Of a stretch of DNA of 64,000 bases, positions 8,270 through 16,956 are shown piece by piece. Under the pieces are notes generated by a model that worked only from the letters and a program-made list of their open reading frames with translations, searched no databases and was not told the DNA's origin. The position numbers and the translations under genes were made by a program. Position 1 is the stretch's first letter, and each line of letters starts with the position of its first letter. The DNA comes from JAAYED01 sp040772225 (GTDB lineage Bacteria > Chloroflexota > Anaerolineae > UBA1429): assembly GCA_040772225.1 (NCBI GenBank), contig JAXGYO010000002.1, positions 1,488,001-1,552,000 on the forward strand, in the 5' to 3' direction.

Positions 8270-8485
8270 CTAGATCAGCACGGTGATCAGCGACGTAATA
8301 AAGAACGTCACTGCCAGTATGATGGTCAAGTTATGGAGCGTCTTTTCGATGCCACGTCGCGTGCGATACACACCAGTGTCGCCTCCGAGGAGACCTCCCA
8401 GACTGCCCTGCTTGCCCTGGAGCAAGATAACGGCGATCAACGCGACAGACACAATGATCTGAATGATATCGAGGTATACTTGCAA
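8270..8485 (-). CDS. secG: preprotein translocase subunit SecG
   Basis: 71 residues with two hydrophobic helices (about 6-22 and 51-71) joined by the SecG loop LLQGKQGSLGGLLGGDTG. SecG associates with SecYE in the inner membrane and assists export. It is the first gene of a two-gene unit with the substrate-binding protein, behind its own promoter. Confidence 0.92.
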   Translation of the reverse strand: MQVYLDIIQIIVSVALIAVILLQGKQGSLGGLLGGDTGVYRTRRGIEKTLHNLTIILAVTFFITSLITVLI

Positions 8486-8532
8486 GATGGCCCTCCCGCC
8501 TGAATCCAGAGGATCCCTGGAACACGTTCGCG

Positions 8533-8561
8533 ATTATAACATGCAGCCTATCCACGGACAA
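8533..8561 (-). promoter_or_regulatory. promoter of secG
   Basis: TTGTCC (8556-8561), 17-nt spacer, TATAAT (8533-8538) on the minus strand, about 45 nt upstream of the secG ATG. Confidence 0.65.
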
Positions 8562-8674
8562 CAAAGCACCTTCTACCTGAGAGAGCGTATGGTGCCGAAT
8601 CGCAGGTTCAGCGACCAAATACAGGCACAACCTGCACCGCTCTCGCGCAAGTTGTTTTGGATAGAGCGAGAGGT

Positions 8675-8703
8675 TTGACATCCCGCAGGCGATCGTGTAC
8701 AAT
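8675..8703 (+). promoter_or_regulatory. promoter of the tRNA Phe-Gly-Cys cluster
   Basis: TTGACA (8675-8680), 17-nt spacer, TACAAT (8698-8703), 18 nt before the tRNA-Phe 5' end. rpsT probably shares this transcript. Confidence 0.75.
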
Positions 8704-8721
8704 CCGGAACGCTAGAGCAGT

Positions 8722-8794
8722 GCCGAGGTAGCTCAGTTGGTAGAGCACTTGACTGAAAATCAAGGTGTCCCCAGTTCAAGTCTGGGCTTCGGCA
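8722..8794 (+). tRNA. tRNA-Phe (GAA)
   Basis: 73-nt cloverleaf: acceptor GCCGAGG/CTTCGGC, anticodon loop CTGAAAA (anticodon GAA), T arm with GTTCAAGTC and discriminator A. CCA is not encoded. Confidence 0.96.
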
Positions 8795-8818
8795 TCTGAC
8801 GGTAGACCCGTCACTGAC

Positions 8819-8893
8819 GCGGAAGTGGCTCAGTGGTAGAGCATCTCCTTGCCAAGGAGAGGGTCGCGAGTTCGAATCTCGTCTTCCGCTCCA
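8819..8893 (+). tRNA. tRNA-Gly (GCC)
   Basis: Acceptor GCGGAAG/CTTCCGC, anticodon stem CTCCT/AGGAG around TGCCA (anticodon GCC), T arm GTTCGAATC. The 3' CCA is encoded at 8891-8893, unlike the neighbouring tRNAs. Confidence 0.96.
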
Positions 8894-8943
8894 GCCACGG
8901 CGCGGTTCCTTGCTCATGCAGACAAGGAACCGCGTCCCGTTGC

Positions 8944-9015
8944 GGCGACGTAGCCAAGTGGTTAAGGCAGGGGTCTGCAAAACCCCCACCATCGGTTCGA
9001 GTCCGATCGTCGCCT
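8944..9015 (+). tRNA. tRNA-Cys (GCA)
   Basis: Acceptor GGCGACG/CGTCGCC, anticodon stem GGGGT/ACCCC with loop containing GCA, T arm GTTCGAGTC and discriminator T, as expected for tRNA-Cys. Confidence 0.96.
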
Positions 9016-9052
9016 TGGATGCTCTGTCCAGTAGAATTTCGGGAGGGTCAAG

Positions 9053-9319
9053 TTGGCCAATACAGCTTCAGCAATCAAGCGTGTGCGTCAGGAAGCCAAG
9101 CGGCGGGCACGGAATCACGCTGTCAAGTCGCGGATGCGCACGTACATCAAGCATGCGAACGAGGCGATCGCTCATGGTGACCGTGATCTGGCCGCAGACG
9201 CCGTCCGTACCGCCATCAGTGAGATCGATCGTGCCGCCTCCAAGGGCGTGATCCACAGCAACAATGCATCTCGTAACAAGTCTCGGTTGATGATGCGCCT
9301 GAACGGCCTGTCGGAGTAA
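9053..9319 (+). CDS. rpsT: 30S ribosomal protein S20
   Basis: 88 residues, very basic and helical, with the S20 pattern MANTASAIKRVRQ at the N-terminus and HSNNASRNKSRL near the C-terminus. The start is TTG 9053 with GGGAGGG 6 nt upstream. It binds 16S rRNA in the small subunit. It lies 37 nt after tRNA-Cys and is followed by an intrinsic terminator, so it probably closes the tRNA operon. Confidence 0.96.
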   Translation: MANTASAIKRVRQEAKRRARNHAVKSRMRTYIKHANEAIAHGDRDLAADAVRTAISEIDRAASKGVIHSNNASRNKSRLMMRLNGLSE

Positions 9320-9358
9320 ATCCAGGCCGGGGCAGCGTTCCGCTCGCGATGCAATGAG

Positions 9359-9387
9359 ACCATCGCTCCGCCGGAGCGATGGTTCTT
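9359..9387 (+). terminator. intrinsic terminator after rpsT
   Basis: An 11-bp perfect stem (9359-9369 with 9373-9383) with a 3-nt loop, then TTCTTT. Confidence 0.8.
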
Positions 9388-9439
9388 TGCGTATAGCGGC
9401 AGAACCATCGAGCCTGCAGCGACATGGAAGGATCGTGAT

Positions 9440-10207
9440 GTGACAGAACAGGCCAGCGCAGATCGGACGATTGAGCTGGGTCACCCCAGCTATGTCTGGC
9501 GCGCCGGGCAGCAACGTCGCCTTGAGATGCTCCAGCCCTACGTAGCTATCGCGGGACGCCGCGTGCTCGATGTGGGATGCGGTCTCGGCCTGTATGTGCA
9601 GCAGTTCGGAGCGTTGGGCGCGGAGGCGCATGGCGTCGATCTTGACCCTGATCGGATCGAGATCGCACGACAGACGAGCCCGCTGGTCAGACAAGGATCT
9701 GTAGAAGCACTGCCATACCCCGATGCGTATTTCGACCTCGTCTTTGCGAATGAGGTGCTCGAGCACGTCGACGACGACCGGCAGGCGGTGCAAGAATCCT
9801 ATCGCGTCACGGCACCCGACGGCTATCTCGCCTTTTACGTGCCGAACCGCCTGTATCCCTTTGAGACGCACGGCTGGTACTGGCGCGGTGAGTACCGCTT
9901 TGGCAATATCCCCCTGATCAACTACCTCCCCGACGTCTTGCGTAATCGCCTGTGCCCTCACGTGCGTGCCTACACGCGGCGGCAACTCAGAGGCCTGTTC
10001 GCCGGCCTCCCAGGTGAAATCATCCTCCATCGCGGGGTCTTTGCCGGCTATGACAACATCATTGCCCGGCATCCTCGGCTCGGAGCGGCCATCCGCGATA
10101 CCAGCTATGCGCTGGAACACACGCCCGTTCAGTGGCTCGGGCTCTCTCATCTCATCATCTTTCAGAAGGCAGGGTCGCCGCAGGCGCCGCCGGAGGGACA
10201 GCCATAA
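9440..10207 (+). CDS. class I SAM-dependent methyltransferase
   Basis: 255 residues, GTG start at 9440 with AAGGA upstream. SAM-binding motif I VLDVGCGLG at about 35-43, the acidic end of strand 2 (GVDLDPDR) and FDLVFANEVLEHVDDD for motif IV; a UbiE/Methyltransf_11-like Rossmann fold. The C-terminal third, rich in Tyr, Arg and Pro, has no recognised motif. It abuts the RACE gene, whose ATG follows this stop codon directly, so the two are translationally coupled. The substrate is unknown; proximity does not make it a corrinoid methyltransferase. Confidence 0.85.
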   Translation: MTEQASADRTIELGHPSYVWRAGQQRRLEMLQPYVAIAGRRVLDVGCGLGLYVQQFGALGAEAHGVDLDPDRIEIARQTSPLVRQGSVEALPYPDAYFDLVFANEVLEHVDDDRQAVQESYRVTAPDGYLAFYVPNRLYPFETHGWYWRGEYRFGNIPLINYLPDVLRNRLCPHVRAYTRRQLRGLFAGLPGEIILHRGVFAGYDNIIARHPRLGAAIRDTSYALEHTPVQWLGLSHLIIFQKAGSPQAPPEGQP

Positions 10208-12046
10208 ATGCCAGTGAGATTTCTACCGCAGGACACCTGGCACGAAACCCATGACGGTGAGACCGTCCTGCAAGCCGCTGACCGAGCCGGAATCGCCATC
10301 GAGCGCGTTTGTGGCGGTCATGGGACCTGCGGTAAGTGTCGCGTCGTCCTCGTGGAAGGGACACTGGGGGCGTTTACCGAGGCAGAAGTGCGCAGCCTTT
10401 CCAAAGAGGAGCGGCGTAACGGGTACCGCCTCGCCTGCCAGGCTCGGTTGGACGGCATATCTCGTGTGACACTGAGCATTCCGGATGAGGCGCGGCATGA
10501 GGCCGTAAACATCCTGGCAACTGGCATTGACAATAGCCGACCGGTCGATCCCTGGGTCACACGGCATTACCTTCGAGTCATGGCTGCCGAGTTGGAGGAT
10601 CAGACCGCTGATCTGGACGCGCTGGACCGTGCGTGGAGCGCCGTTGAGAATGCCCCTCTCAGCCTGAGCTTGCACGCCCTGCGCCAACTACCCCGCGCGC
10701 TGCGCGAGGACAACGGCCTGGTCACTTTGACCCGTGTCGATGAGACGATCGTTCGGGTAGAAAGCGGGCGCAGGAGTGAGCCCCTGCTCGGCATCGCCTA
10801 TGACATAGGCACCACAACCGTGGTGGGCTATCTCATGGACCTCGGCACGGGCAAAGAACTCGCCGTCTCATCCGAACTCAACCCTCAAACGAGGCATGGC
10901 GACAATGTGATCTCGCGCATACAGTATGCTGATGAGGTAGCGGAAGGTCTGGAGACACTGCAGGCTGAAATCGCCGGCGCGCTGAACCGAATTCTCGCGA
11001 CAGCTACGGAAGCGATCGGACGGCGGTCCGAGGATGTGCTGGCAGCAACCGTTGTCGGCAACACCACCATGCAGCACCTGCTCCTGGGCGTGAGCCCGTC
11101 TCATCTTGCCCAGTCGCCCTACGTTCCTGTTTATACTGGCGCGCAACGGCTCCAGGCTGACGAAATCGGATTGCGGTGCGATCCCGGCACACACGTGTGG
11201 CTCCTGCCCAATATCGCTGGCTGGGTGGGCGCCGACACCGTCGGGGTGCTGCTGTCTACGGGCATCTATGACGACAAAGAGCCGGCTCTGGCCATCGATA
11301 TCGGCACCAACGGTGAAATGGCCATGGGTTCGCGCGAAAGGCTGATCACCTGTTCCACAGCGGCAGGCCCCGCCTTTGAGGGGGCACACATCTCCTGTGG
11401 GATGCGTGCCTCTGCGGGCGCCCTGGATCAGGTCCAGATCGATGGCGATGTTCGGTGGCATGCCATATCGGATGGCGCACCGCGCGGCGTTTGCGGATCG
11501 GGGCTGGTGGATGCCGTCTCCGAGCTCTTGAGAACAGGGGTGATCGACGGTCAGGGACGCCTGCAAAGCCCCGACACGATCGCGGATCGCGGGTATCCGG
11601 CACTGGCTGGCCGTGTGCAGGGAGAGAACCGGCACCGGACCTTTGACCTGGTGTTGGCCAGCGAAGGCTCGAGCGGTCGACCGGTCCAGCTTACACAGCG
11701 TGACATTCGCGAGCTGCAACTGGCCAAGGGCGCCGTACGCGCCGGTATTGAGATACTGATGATAGAGCTGGGGCTTGAACCGGAAGATATCCGGAAAGTG
11801 TACCTGGCGGGTGCCTTTGGGAACTATATCAAGCCAGAGAGCGCGCTGGGGATCGGGCTACTGCCGCACTTTCCGAATGCCACCCTCATACCGGTTGGAA
11901 ACGCTGCGGGCTCTGGCGCCCGGTTGGCTCTGCTCTCACGCCGCGAGCGCACCCTGGCCAGCAAGCTGCTCGAGCATGTCGAGTATCTGGAACTGTCGGG
12001 ACGGCCAGATTTCCAGGACGAATTCGTCAACGCCATGCTCTTTTAG
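10208..12046 (+). CDS. RACE-type protein: 2Fe-2S ferredoxin plus ASKHA ATPase (DUF4445), corrinoid activator family
   Basis: 612 residues. An N-terminal plant-type ferredoxin domain has Cys35, Cys41, Cys44 and Cys77 in C-X5-C-X2-C-Xn-C spacing (VCGGHGTCGKC). After a linker of about 110 residues, the C-terminal ASKHA ATPase (DUF4445) begins near residue 190 with GIAYDIGTTTVVGY, a second phosphate motif AIDIGTNGEM and a late VYLAGAFGNY motif. RACE proteins use ATP to reduce Co(II) corrinoid to Co(I) in methyltransferases such as those of O-demethylation or the Wood-Ljungdahl pathway. No corrinoid protein is encoded nearby, so the partner is unknown. Confidence 0.88.
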   Translation: MPVRFLPQDTWHETHDGETVLQAADRAGIAIERVCGGHGTCGKCRVVLVEGTLGAFTEAEVRSLSKEERRNGYRLACQARLDGISRVTLSIPDEARHEAVNILATGIDNSRPVDPWVTRHYLRVMAAELEDQTADLDALDRAWSAVENAPLSLSLHALRQLPRALREDNGLVTLTRVDETIVRVESGRRSEPLLGIAYDIGTTTVVGYLMDLGTGKELAVSSELNPQTRHGDNVISRIQYADEVAEGLETLQAEIAGALNRILATATEAIGRRSEDVLAATVVGNTTMQHLLLGVSPSHLAQSPYVPVYTGAQRLQADEIGLRCDPGTHVWLLPNIAGWVGADTVGVLLSTGIYDDKEPALAIDIGTNGEMAMGSRERLITCSTAAGPAFEGAHISCGMRASAGALDQVQIDGDVRWHAISDGAPRGVCGSGLVDAVSELLRTGVIDGQGRLQSPDTIADRGYPALAGRVQGENRHRTFDLVLASEGSSGRPVQLTQRDIRELQLAKGAVRAGIEILMIELGLEPEDIRKVYLAGAFGNYIKPESALGIGLLPHFPNATLIPVGNAAGSGARLALLSRRERTLASKLLEHVEYLELSGRPDFQDEFVNAMLF

Positions 12047-12069
12047 CCGCGGGCCGCTTTCGATTTTCT

Positions 12070-12098
12070 TTGACAGCCCACGGCACATCGAATATACT
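12070..12098 (+). promoter_or_regulatory. promoter of gap
   Basis: A consensus TTGACA (12070-12075), 17-nt spacer and TATACT (12093-12098). It leaves a leader of about 130 nt before the gap ATG in which no known regulatory fold is recognised. Confidence 0.75.
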
Positions 12099-12237
12099 CC
12101 AGGAGGCTACGGGGGGTGAGTAGTCGCCCGCTTTGGCCTGTATACCCGGATAGGCTATCAGCGTTCGACCCGCTCAGGCGTGCGTCATACGCTCCAAGAT
12201 AGACTAGCGTTTCTGGCACAGACGAAAGGAGTCCGAT

Positions 12238-13251
12238 ATGGTGATCAAGGTAGGCATTAACGGATTTGGGCGCATCGGGCGCCAGGCATTCAAGGCCATC
12301 GTGCAGAACTATTCAGAAGAGATGCAGGTCGTCGGCATCAATGACCTGTTTCCCCCGGACAGCTTTAGCATTCTCCTCAAGTACGACTCGATCTACGGCC
12401 ATTTCCCCGGCACCGTCGAGAGCGCGGCAGACGGTCTGATCGTCAACGGCAACAAGATCAGGTTCTCCGCCGAGCGCAACCCTGCTGATCTGCCCTGGGG
12501 CGAGCTTGGCGTCGATGTCGTCATTGACTGCACAGGCTTTTTCACCGATGGAAACAAGGCCAAGGCGCACATCGAAGCCGGCGCGAAAAAGGTCATCATT
12601 AGCGCTCCCGGCACGAACGTTGACCTTACCGTGGTCCTGGGCGTGAACGAGAAGATGTACGATCCCGCCAAGCACACGATCATCTCCAACGCCTCGTGCA
12701 CCACGAACTGCCTGGCCCCTGCGGCCAAGGTCGTTCACGACAACTGGGGCATCGTCAAGGGCCTCATGACGACCGTTCACTCTTATACGGGCGACCAGGT
12801 GCTCCACGACAACTTCCACAAGGATCCTCGCCGTGCCCGTGCCGCAGCGCTCAACATCGTCCCGACAACGACCGGCGCGGCCCGCGCAGTTTCTCTGGTG
12901 ATCCCTGACCTCAAGGGCAAGTTTGATGGCATGGCCCTGCGCGTCCCCACGCCGACGGTCTCCATCGTTGACTTTGTGGCCGAGCTCGAGAAGGAGGTCA
13001 CCAAGGACGCTCTGATCGCTGCCTTTGACAAGGCCGCTGAGGGCGAGCTCAAGGGCATCCTGGGCGTATCGCACGAGCCGCTGGTGTCCACCGACTTTAT
13101 GGGTGACACCCGCTCCAGCATCATCGACGCAGACTCTTGCTCCGTTATCGGCGGCAACATGGTCAAGGTCATCAGCTGGTACGACAACGAGTGGGGCTAC
13201 TCGAACCGCCTGGCCGATGTCATCTCCTACATCGGCAAGCAGGGCTTCTAG
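12238..13251 (+). CDS. gap: type I glyceraldehyde-3-phosphate dehydrogenase
   Basis: 337 residues; converts glyceraldehyde-3-phosphate to 1,3-bisphosphoglycerate with NAD in glycolysis, or the reverse in gluconeogenesis. N-terminal GINGFGRIGR cofactor motif, catalytic SNASCTTNCLAP and the C-terminal SWYDNEWGYSNR. GAAAGGAG lies just before the ATG. It is monocistronic, between a consensus promoter and a long terminator hairpin. Its strong preference for C- and G-ending codons fits high expression. Confidence 0.98.
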   Translation: MVIKVGINGFGRIGRQAFKAIVQNYSEEMQVVGINDLFPPDSFSILLKYDSIYGHFPGTVESAADGLIVNGNKIRFSAERNPADLPWGELGVDVVIDCTGFFTDGNKAKAHIEAGAKKVIISAPGTNVDLTVVLGVNEKMYDPAKHTIISNASCTTNCLAPAAKVVHDNWGIVKGLMTTVHSYTGDQVLHDNFHKDPRRARAAALNIVPTTTGAARAVSLVIPDLKGKFDGMALRVPTPTVSIVDFVAELEKEVTKDALIAAFDKAAEGELKGILGVSHEPLVSTDFMGDTRSSIIDADSCSVIGGNMVKVISWYDNEWGYSNRLADVISYIGKQGF

Positions 13252-13268
13252 CTCATTACCTGGCTGCA

Positions 13269-13302
13269 AGAGGGGCGCCTGACGATCGTCAGGTGCCCCT
13301 CT
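13269..13302. terminator. bidirectional terminator between gap and femX-like gene
   Basis: A 34-nt hairpin from AGAGGGGC (13269) to GCCCCTCT (13302) with an almost perfect stem, between convergent genes. The T tract is weak on both strands. Confidence 0.6.
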
Positions 13303-13313
13303 GTCGTTCTGGC

Positions 13314-14345
13314 TTAGGCCGGAGACTGCCCCCGGCGAAGCCAGAGTTTCTGCAAGAGCGCGTACATTGGCGCCATATACACATAGTCGTAAGCGCCGAC
13401 GTACCGCACGACCTCCCCGCCAAAGCCCTCCTTGAACCGTTGTACGCCCTTCAGATCGTCTTCCTGAGCATCGGGGCCGATATCTGAGATACCCCACAGA
13501 TCGTACTGTGTGGCCCCCTGCGCTTTGGCCCACTGCATCGCGCGCCATTGGAGCTGGTGGTTTGGCATCAGCTCGCGGCCCGAGTTGCTGGACGCCCCGT
13601 ACATGTACCAGGCTTGTCCATTAAAGGCAAAGGGCATCAGCGCGGCCAGAGGCTCTTCATCCCGATATGCCAGCAACAAGCGGGCCCGGCCATGAGCCGA
13701 AAACAGCTCATACGCGCGCTCATAATAAGCGCGGGAGTGAATGCCAAAGTTATCACGCTCGCCCGTCACGCGCATGAGCTCATAGAACGTCGCCAGCCCT
13801 TCCCGCCCAGCCTCCCTCACATCCACGCCTCTGCGCGCTGACAGGCGGATATTGTAGCGCCACTTGCTCTTCATCCGCGCCAAAATAGTGTCCTCATCCT
13901 CGACAAGGTCGACAATGACCGTGCGCCGCGGCTGGATTGTGATCGGGGTGGGGCGAAAACCGTGGCGCCGCAGCCAGGCATGGCGTCCGGGCTCATTGTC
14001 CAGCCACTCGGGCTCGACCTTGAGCATGACCGCGCGCATCCGCCGCGAATGCGCGTGTACCGCCTCCCAGAGGATCTGCTCAACCTCTCCATCCTCGCTG
14101 CAAAGCACAGGACCCTTGGGGATGTAGGCCATGGCGAAGGGTCCCAGCCGCCGGTACAAGACCTGAGCGCCCGCCACCAGGGCGCCATCCTGTTCTACGG
14201 CTACACGCCAGGGCGTCCAGCCAAAGGCCCCCTTGAGTTGTCCCCAGCTCCAGGTCTGCAGCAAGTGACCATTCGGGTCCTGTGACACGAGATCATCCCA
14301 GACTTGCTCGCCCAGACCATCTTTCAGCGAGTCGATACTGCGCAT
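13314..14345 (-). CDS. FemX/FemAB-like aminoacyltransferase (peptidoglycan bridge family)
   Basis: 343 residues from ATG 14345, which has GGAGGT 5 nt upstream; the frame is open 10 codons further but without a ribosome site. Two tandem GNAT-like domains typical of FemABX: N-terminal LLQTWSWGQLKGAFGW, a basic helical stretch KSKWRYNIRLSARRGV, and a C-terminal MPNHQLQWRAMQWAKAQG block followed by YDLWGISD and FKEGFGGEVV. These proteins add amino acids from aminoacyl-tRNA to lipid II or related acceptors. The acceptor here is not predictable. Its promoter is back to back with the envelope-glycan operon. Confidence 0.87.
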   Translation of the reverse strand: MRSIDSLKDGLGEQVWDDLVSQDPNGHLLQTWSWGQLKGAFGWTPWRVAVEQDGALVAGAQVLYRRLGPFAMAYIPKGPVLCSEDGEVEQILWEAVHAHSRRMRAVMLKVEPEWLDNEPGRHAWLRRHGFRPTPITIQPRRTVIVDLVEDEDTILARMKSKWRYNIRLSARRGVDVREAGREGLATFYELMRVTGERDNFGIHSRAYYERAYELFSAHGRARLLLAYRDEEPLAALMPFAFNGQAWYMYGASSNSGRELMPNHQLQWRAMQWAKAQGATQYDLWGISDIGPDAQEDDLKGVQRFKEGFGGEVVRYVGAYDYVYMAPMYALLQKLWLRRGQSPA

Positions 14346-14373
14346 AGCACCTCCGCATTGTTCTACCCCGGGC

Positions 14374-14382
14374 ATTATACCA
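14374..14382 (-). promoter_or_regulatory. extended -10 promoter of the femX-like gene
   Basis: TGGTATAAT on the minus strand, about 30 nt before the ATG. No good -35 hexamer is seen, consistent with an extended -10 type. Confidence 0.5.
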
Positions 14383-14427
14383 TATGCCTCTCAGGGGCCT
14401 GCGCTGCACCCAGGCGCCTGGCTGCCT

Positions 14428-14456
14428 TTGACCCGCCTCTCTCCGGCCGCTATACT
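14428..14456 (+). promoter_or_regulatory. promoter of the glycan operon
   Basis: TTGACC (14428-14433), 17-nt spacer, TATACT (14451-14456), about 35 nt upstream of the epimerase ATG at 14491. Confidence 0.65.
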
Positions 14457-14490
14457 CCCTGTGCAGAGATGGAACAAAGGGGTGGCCAGG

Positions 14491-15432
14491 ATGCGCGTGT
14501 TGATCACAGGAGGTGCAGGATTCATCGGATCGCATCTATGCGATCTCTTACTTGCGCACGGGCACACGGTGCTCTGCCTGGACAATCTCATCACGGGAAG
14601 CCGCGACAACATCGCCCACCTCGCGGATCACGACCGATTCACCTTCTTGCTGCATGATGTGACTGCCGCGATTCACATCGACGGCCCTCTGGATGCCATA
14701 TTACATCTCGCCTCCCTGCCGAGCCCGGTGGACTATATCGAGATGCCCATCAAGACCCTCAAAGTAGGCTCTCTGGGCACCCTCCATGCCCTCGGACTGG
14801 CCAAAGCCAAAGGTGCGCGCTTTCTACTGGCCTCGACTTCCGAGGTCTATGGGGATCCACTGGTCCACCCACAACCCGAGACCTATTGGGGCAACGTCAA
14901 TCCGATCGGCCCCAGAGGCGTGTACGACGAGTCCAAACGTTTCGGCGAGGCTCTCACCATGGCCTACCACCGTACCCATGGTATGCAGACAAGGATCGCG
15001 CGCATCTTTAACACCTATGGTCCCCGGATGCGCATCGATGACGGGCGCGTGGTGCCCAACTTTGTGCGACAGGCGCTCCGGGGCGAGCCCCTCACCGTCT
15101 ACGACGACGGCACGCGCACGCGTAGCTTTTGCTATGTCAACGATCTGGTAGACGGCCTGTATCGCTTGCTCATGTCAGATGAGGTTGAGCCGGTCAACCT
15201 GGGGAACCCGCGGGAGATCACTATCCTGGAACTGGCAGAAACTGTCGTATCTCTGACAGGGAGTGCATCGCCGATCACCCTGGTGACTCCGGGAGACGCC
15301 CGCACGCAAGATGACCCGCAGACGCGTCAGCCGGACATCACCCGGGCCCGCACGCTGCTTGGTTGGGAGCCCCGGATCAATCTGGAAGAGGGCCTGCGCC
15401 TCACCATCGCGCACCTGGCGCAGGTGGCCTAA
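14491..15432 (+). CDS. NAD-dependent epimerase/dehydratase, UDP-glucuronate decarboxylase-like
   Basis: 313 residues; starts at ATG 14491 (AAGGGGTGG upstream). Extended SDR: TGGAGFIGSHL at residues 7-17, LASTSEVYGDP with the active Ser/Thr, and GVYDESKRFGEAL with the YxxxK pair. The DP-HPQPE-YWGNVNPIG stretch is characteristic of UXS/RmlB-type enzymes, so a UDP-xylose synthase or a related nucleotide-sugar dehydratase is most likely. First gene of a five-gene operon; the next ATG follows its stop directly. Confidence 0.85.
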   Translation: MRVLITGGAGFIGSHLCDLLLAHGHTVLCLDNLITGSRDNIAHLADHDRFTFLLHDVTAAIHIDGPLDAILHLASLPSPVDYIEMPIKTLKVGSLGTLHALGLAKAKGARFLLASTSEVYGDPLVHPQPETYWGNVNPIGPRGVYDESKRFGEALTMAYHRTHGMQTRIARIFNTYGPRMRIDDGRVVPNFVRQALRGEPLTVYDDGTRTRSFCYVNDLVDGLYRLLMSDEVEPVNLGNPREITILELAETVVSLTGSASPITLVTPGDARTQDDPQTRQPDITRARTLLGWEPRINLEEGLRLTIAHLAQVA

Positions 15433-16956
15433 ATGCTCCCCTGGAGTGCGGCAGCTGCGATCCGGGATCGTCCATCCCACGCTCTGGATGGGGCCAATCG
15501 CATCCTGCGCTCCGCTATCGCCATAGTAGGCCTTGCCCTTCTGGGCCTGTTCCTGGCGCGCGCACCGATCACATGGGCCATGGCGCTCCTGGTGGGGATA
15601 ATTGGCGGCGTGCTCCTGCTCATCAGACCGGCTATCGGCCTCTATGCGCTGGCCATTGCCATTCCCTTCGGATCAGTTCGCACGCTGAGCGTGGGCGGTG
15701 TCAATCTAAGCCTGGCACAGCCTGTACTGGCGTTGACGCTGGCCGCCATGGTAGCGCCACTGCTTGCTTATCGCCGCTCTACAGCGTTGCGCTCCGGTGT
15801 GACGATGGCCACGATGGGACTGGTGGGCGCTCTCGCGCTGTCGCTGTTGCCTGCCAGCGACTTGCGGGCTGCAGGGACCGAGTTGCTCAAGTGGATCGAA
15901 TTCGCCCTGCTGCTCGCGTGTGCTGCCATCACCATCCGTGAGCAGGAGAGCCGCTGGCTGGTCGCCGCCCTGCTTCTGGCCGGGATGGCAGAGGGTCTGT
16001 TAGGCATCTACCAGTTTCTGCGACAGGTAGGGCCACCAGGGTTTGTGCTGTTCGGGCGCTATATGCGCGCCTATGGCACCTTTGCCCAGCCCAATCCCTA
16101 CGGCGGCTATCTGGGCATGCTCTTGCCGCTGGCCTGCGCCATTCTCCTGACCCGATGGGGCAGGCGCGGCCCCGGGCGACTTCGTTCGCTCTGGGGTGAC
16201 CGCGTGCTCTGGCTGCTGAGCCTCGCCTCCTTTGCGACCATGTTCGCCGGCCTGATCATGAGCTGGTCGCGGGGCGCCCTGCTTGGCGCGCTAGCGGGCC
16301 TGGCGCTGGTGTTGCTGGCCCTGGCGCGGCGCGCCTGGCCTGTGCTGTTGATGCTCGCCCTGGTAGCCGCGGTTTTGGCTCCCCTGTGGTCACCCCTCGT
16401 CCCAGGCGACTACCTCTCGAGACTGGACGACACCACCGCTTATCTGGGGCAGGACCTCGCCCTCGTCGAGATCGATGATGCCAATTTCGCCGTCATCGAG
16501 CGGCTGGCCCACTGGGAGGCCGCGTGGCGCATGTTCTCCCGTTCCCCATGGATCGGTGTGGGTATCGGGCAATACCCCGTGGTGTATCCCACGGTCTCCC
16601 TGGCTCGCTGGCAGGACCCGCTGGGTCACGCTCACAACTACTATCTGCACATGCTCGCAGAGGCAGGGATCCTCGGTCTGTTGGCCTACCTCGGGCTGCT
16701 GATCGCCGCCCTGTCTCGCGCCTGGCGGCAGGCGCGCCACGCCGAGGGCTGGCCACGCGTGCTGGGGCTGGCCGCGTTGGGCATGCTCGGACACCTGATT
16801 ACCCACAGCCTGGTCGATAATCTGTATGTGCAGGACATGTATTTGTTGGTGGCTCTGGTCCTGGGTATGCTCCTTAGCGGTCCGAGTCCAAAACAATCAG
16901 AGGCCGTCGGCACAGGCGGCTGCGAGCAGTGCCAGTACAGATCGGAAGTGGCATGA
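15433..16956 (+). CDS. O-antigen ligase/polymerase-like membrane protein (Wzy_C)
   Basis: 507 residues with about ten or more hydrophobic segments and one large extracytoplasmic loop (roughly 320-400) containing HWEAAWRMFSRSPWIGVG-GQYP and, just after, HAHNYYLHMLAEAG, both hallmarks of the Wzy_C/O-antigen ligase family. Such proteins polymerise glycan or transfer it to an acceptor at the outer face of the membrane. Its ATG is immediately after the epimerase stop and its TGA overlaps the GtrA start (ATGA). Confidence 0.85.
   Translation: MLPWSAAAAIRDRPSHALDGANRILRSAIAIVGLALLGLFLARAPITWAMALLVGIIGGVLLLIRPAIGLYALAIAIPFGSVRTLSVGGVNLSLAQPVLALTLAAMVAPLLAYRRSTALRSGVTMATMGLVGALALSLLPASDLRAAGTELLKWIEFALLLACAAITIREQESRWLVAALLLAGMAEGLLGIYQFLRQVGPPGFVLFGRYMRAYGTFAQPNPYGGYLGMLLPLACAILLTRWGRRGPGRLRSLWGDRVLWLLSLASFATMFAGLIMSWSRGALLGALAGLALVLLALARRAWPVLLMLALVAAVLAPLWSPLVPGDYLSRLDDTTAYLGQDLALVEIDDANFAVIERLAHWEAAWRMFSRSPWIGVGIGQYPVVYPTVSLARWQDPLGHAHNYYLHMLAEAGILGLLAYLGLLIAALSRAWRQARHAEGWPRVLGLAALGMLGHLITHSLVDNLYVQDMYLLVALVLGMLLSGPSPKQSEAVGTGGCEQCQYRSEVA

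Noticed and set aside
9068..10150. 360-codon open frame on the minus strand
   Set aside because: Antisense to rpsT and the methyltransferase; no ribosome site or motif.
12099..12237. Riboswitch in the gap leader
   Set aside because: The leader is long enough for structure but no known motif is recognised; nothing to support a call.
12313..13548. 411-codon open frame on the minus strand
   Set aside because: Antisense to gap; no recognisable motif.
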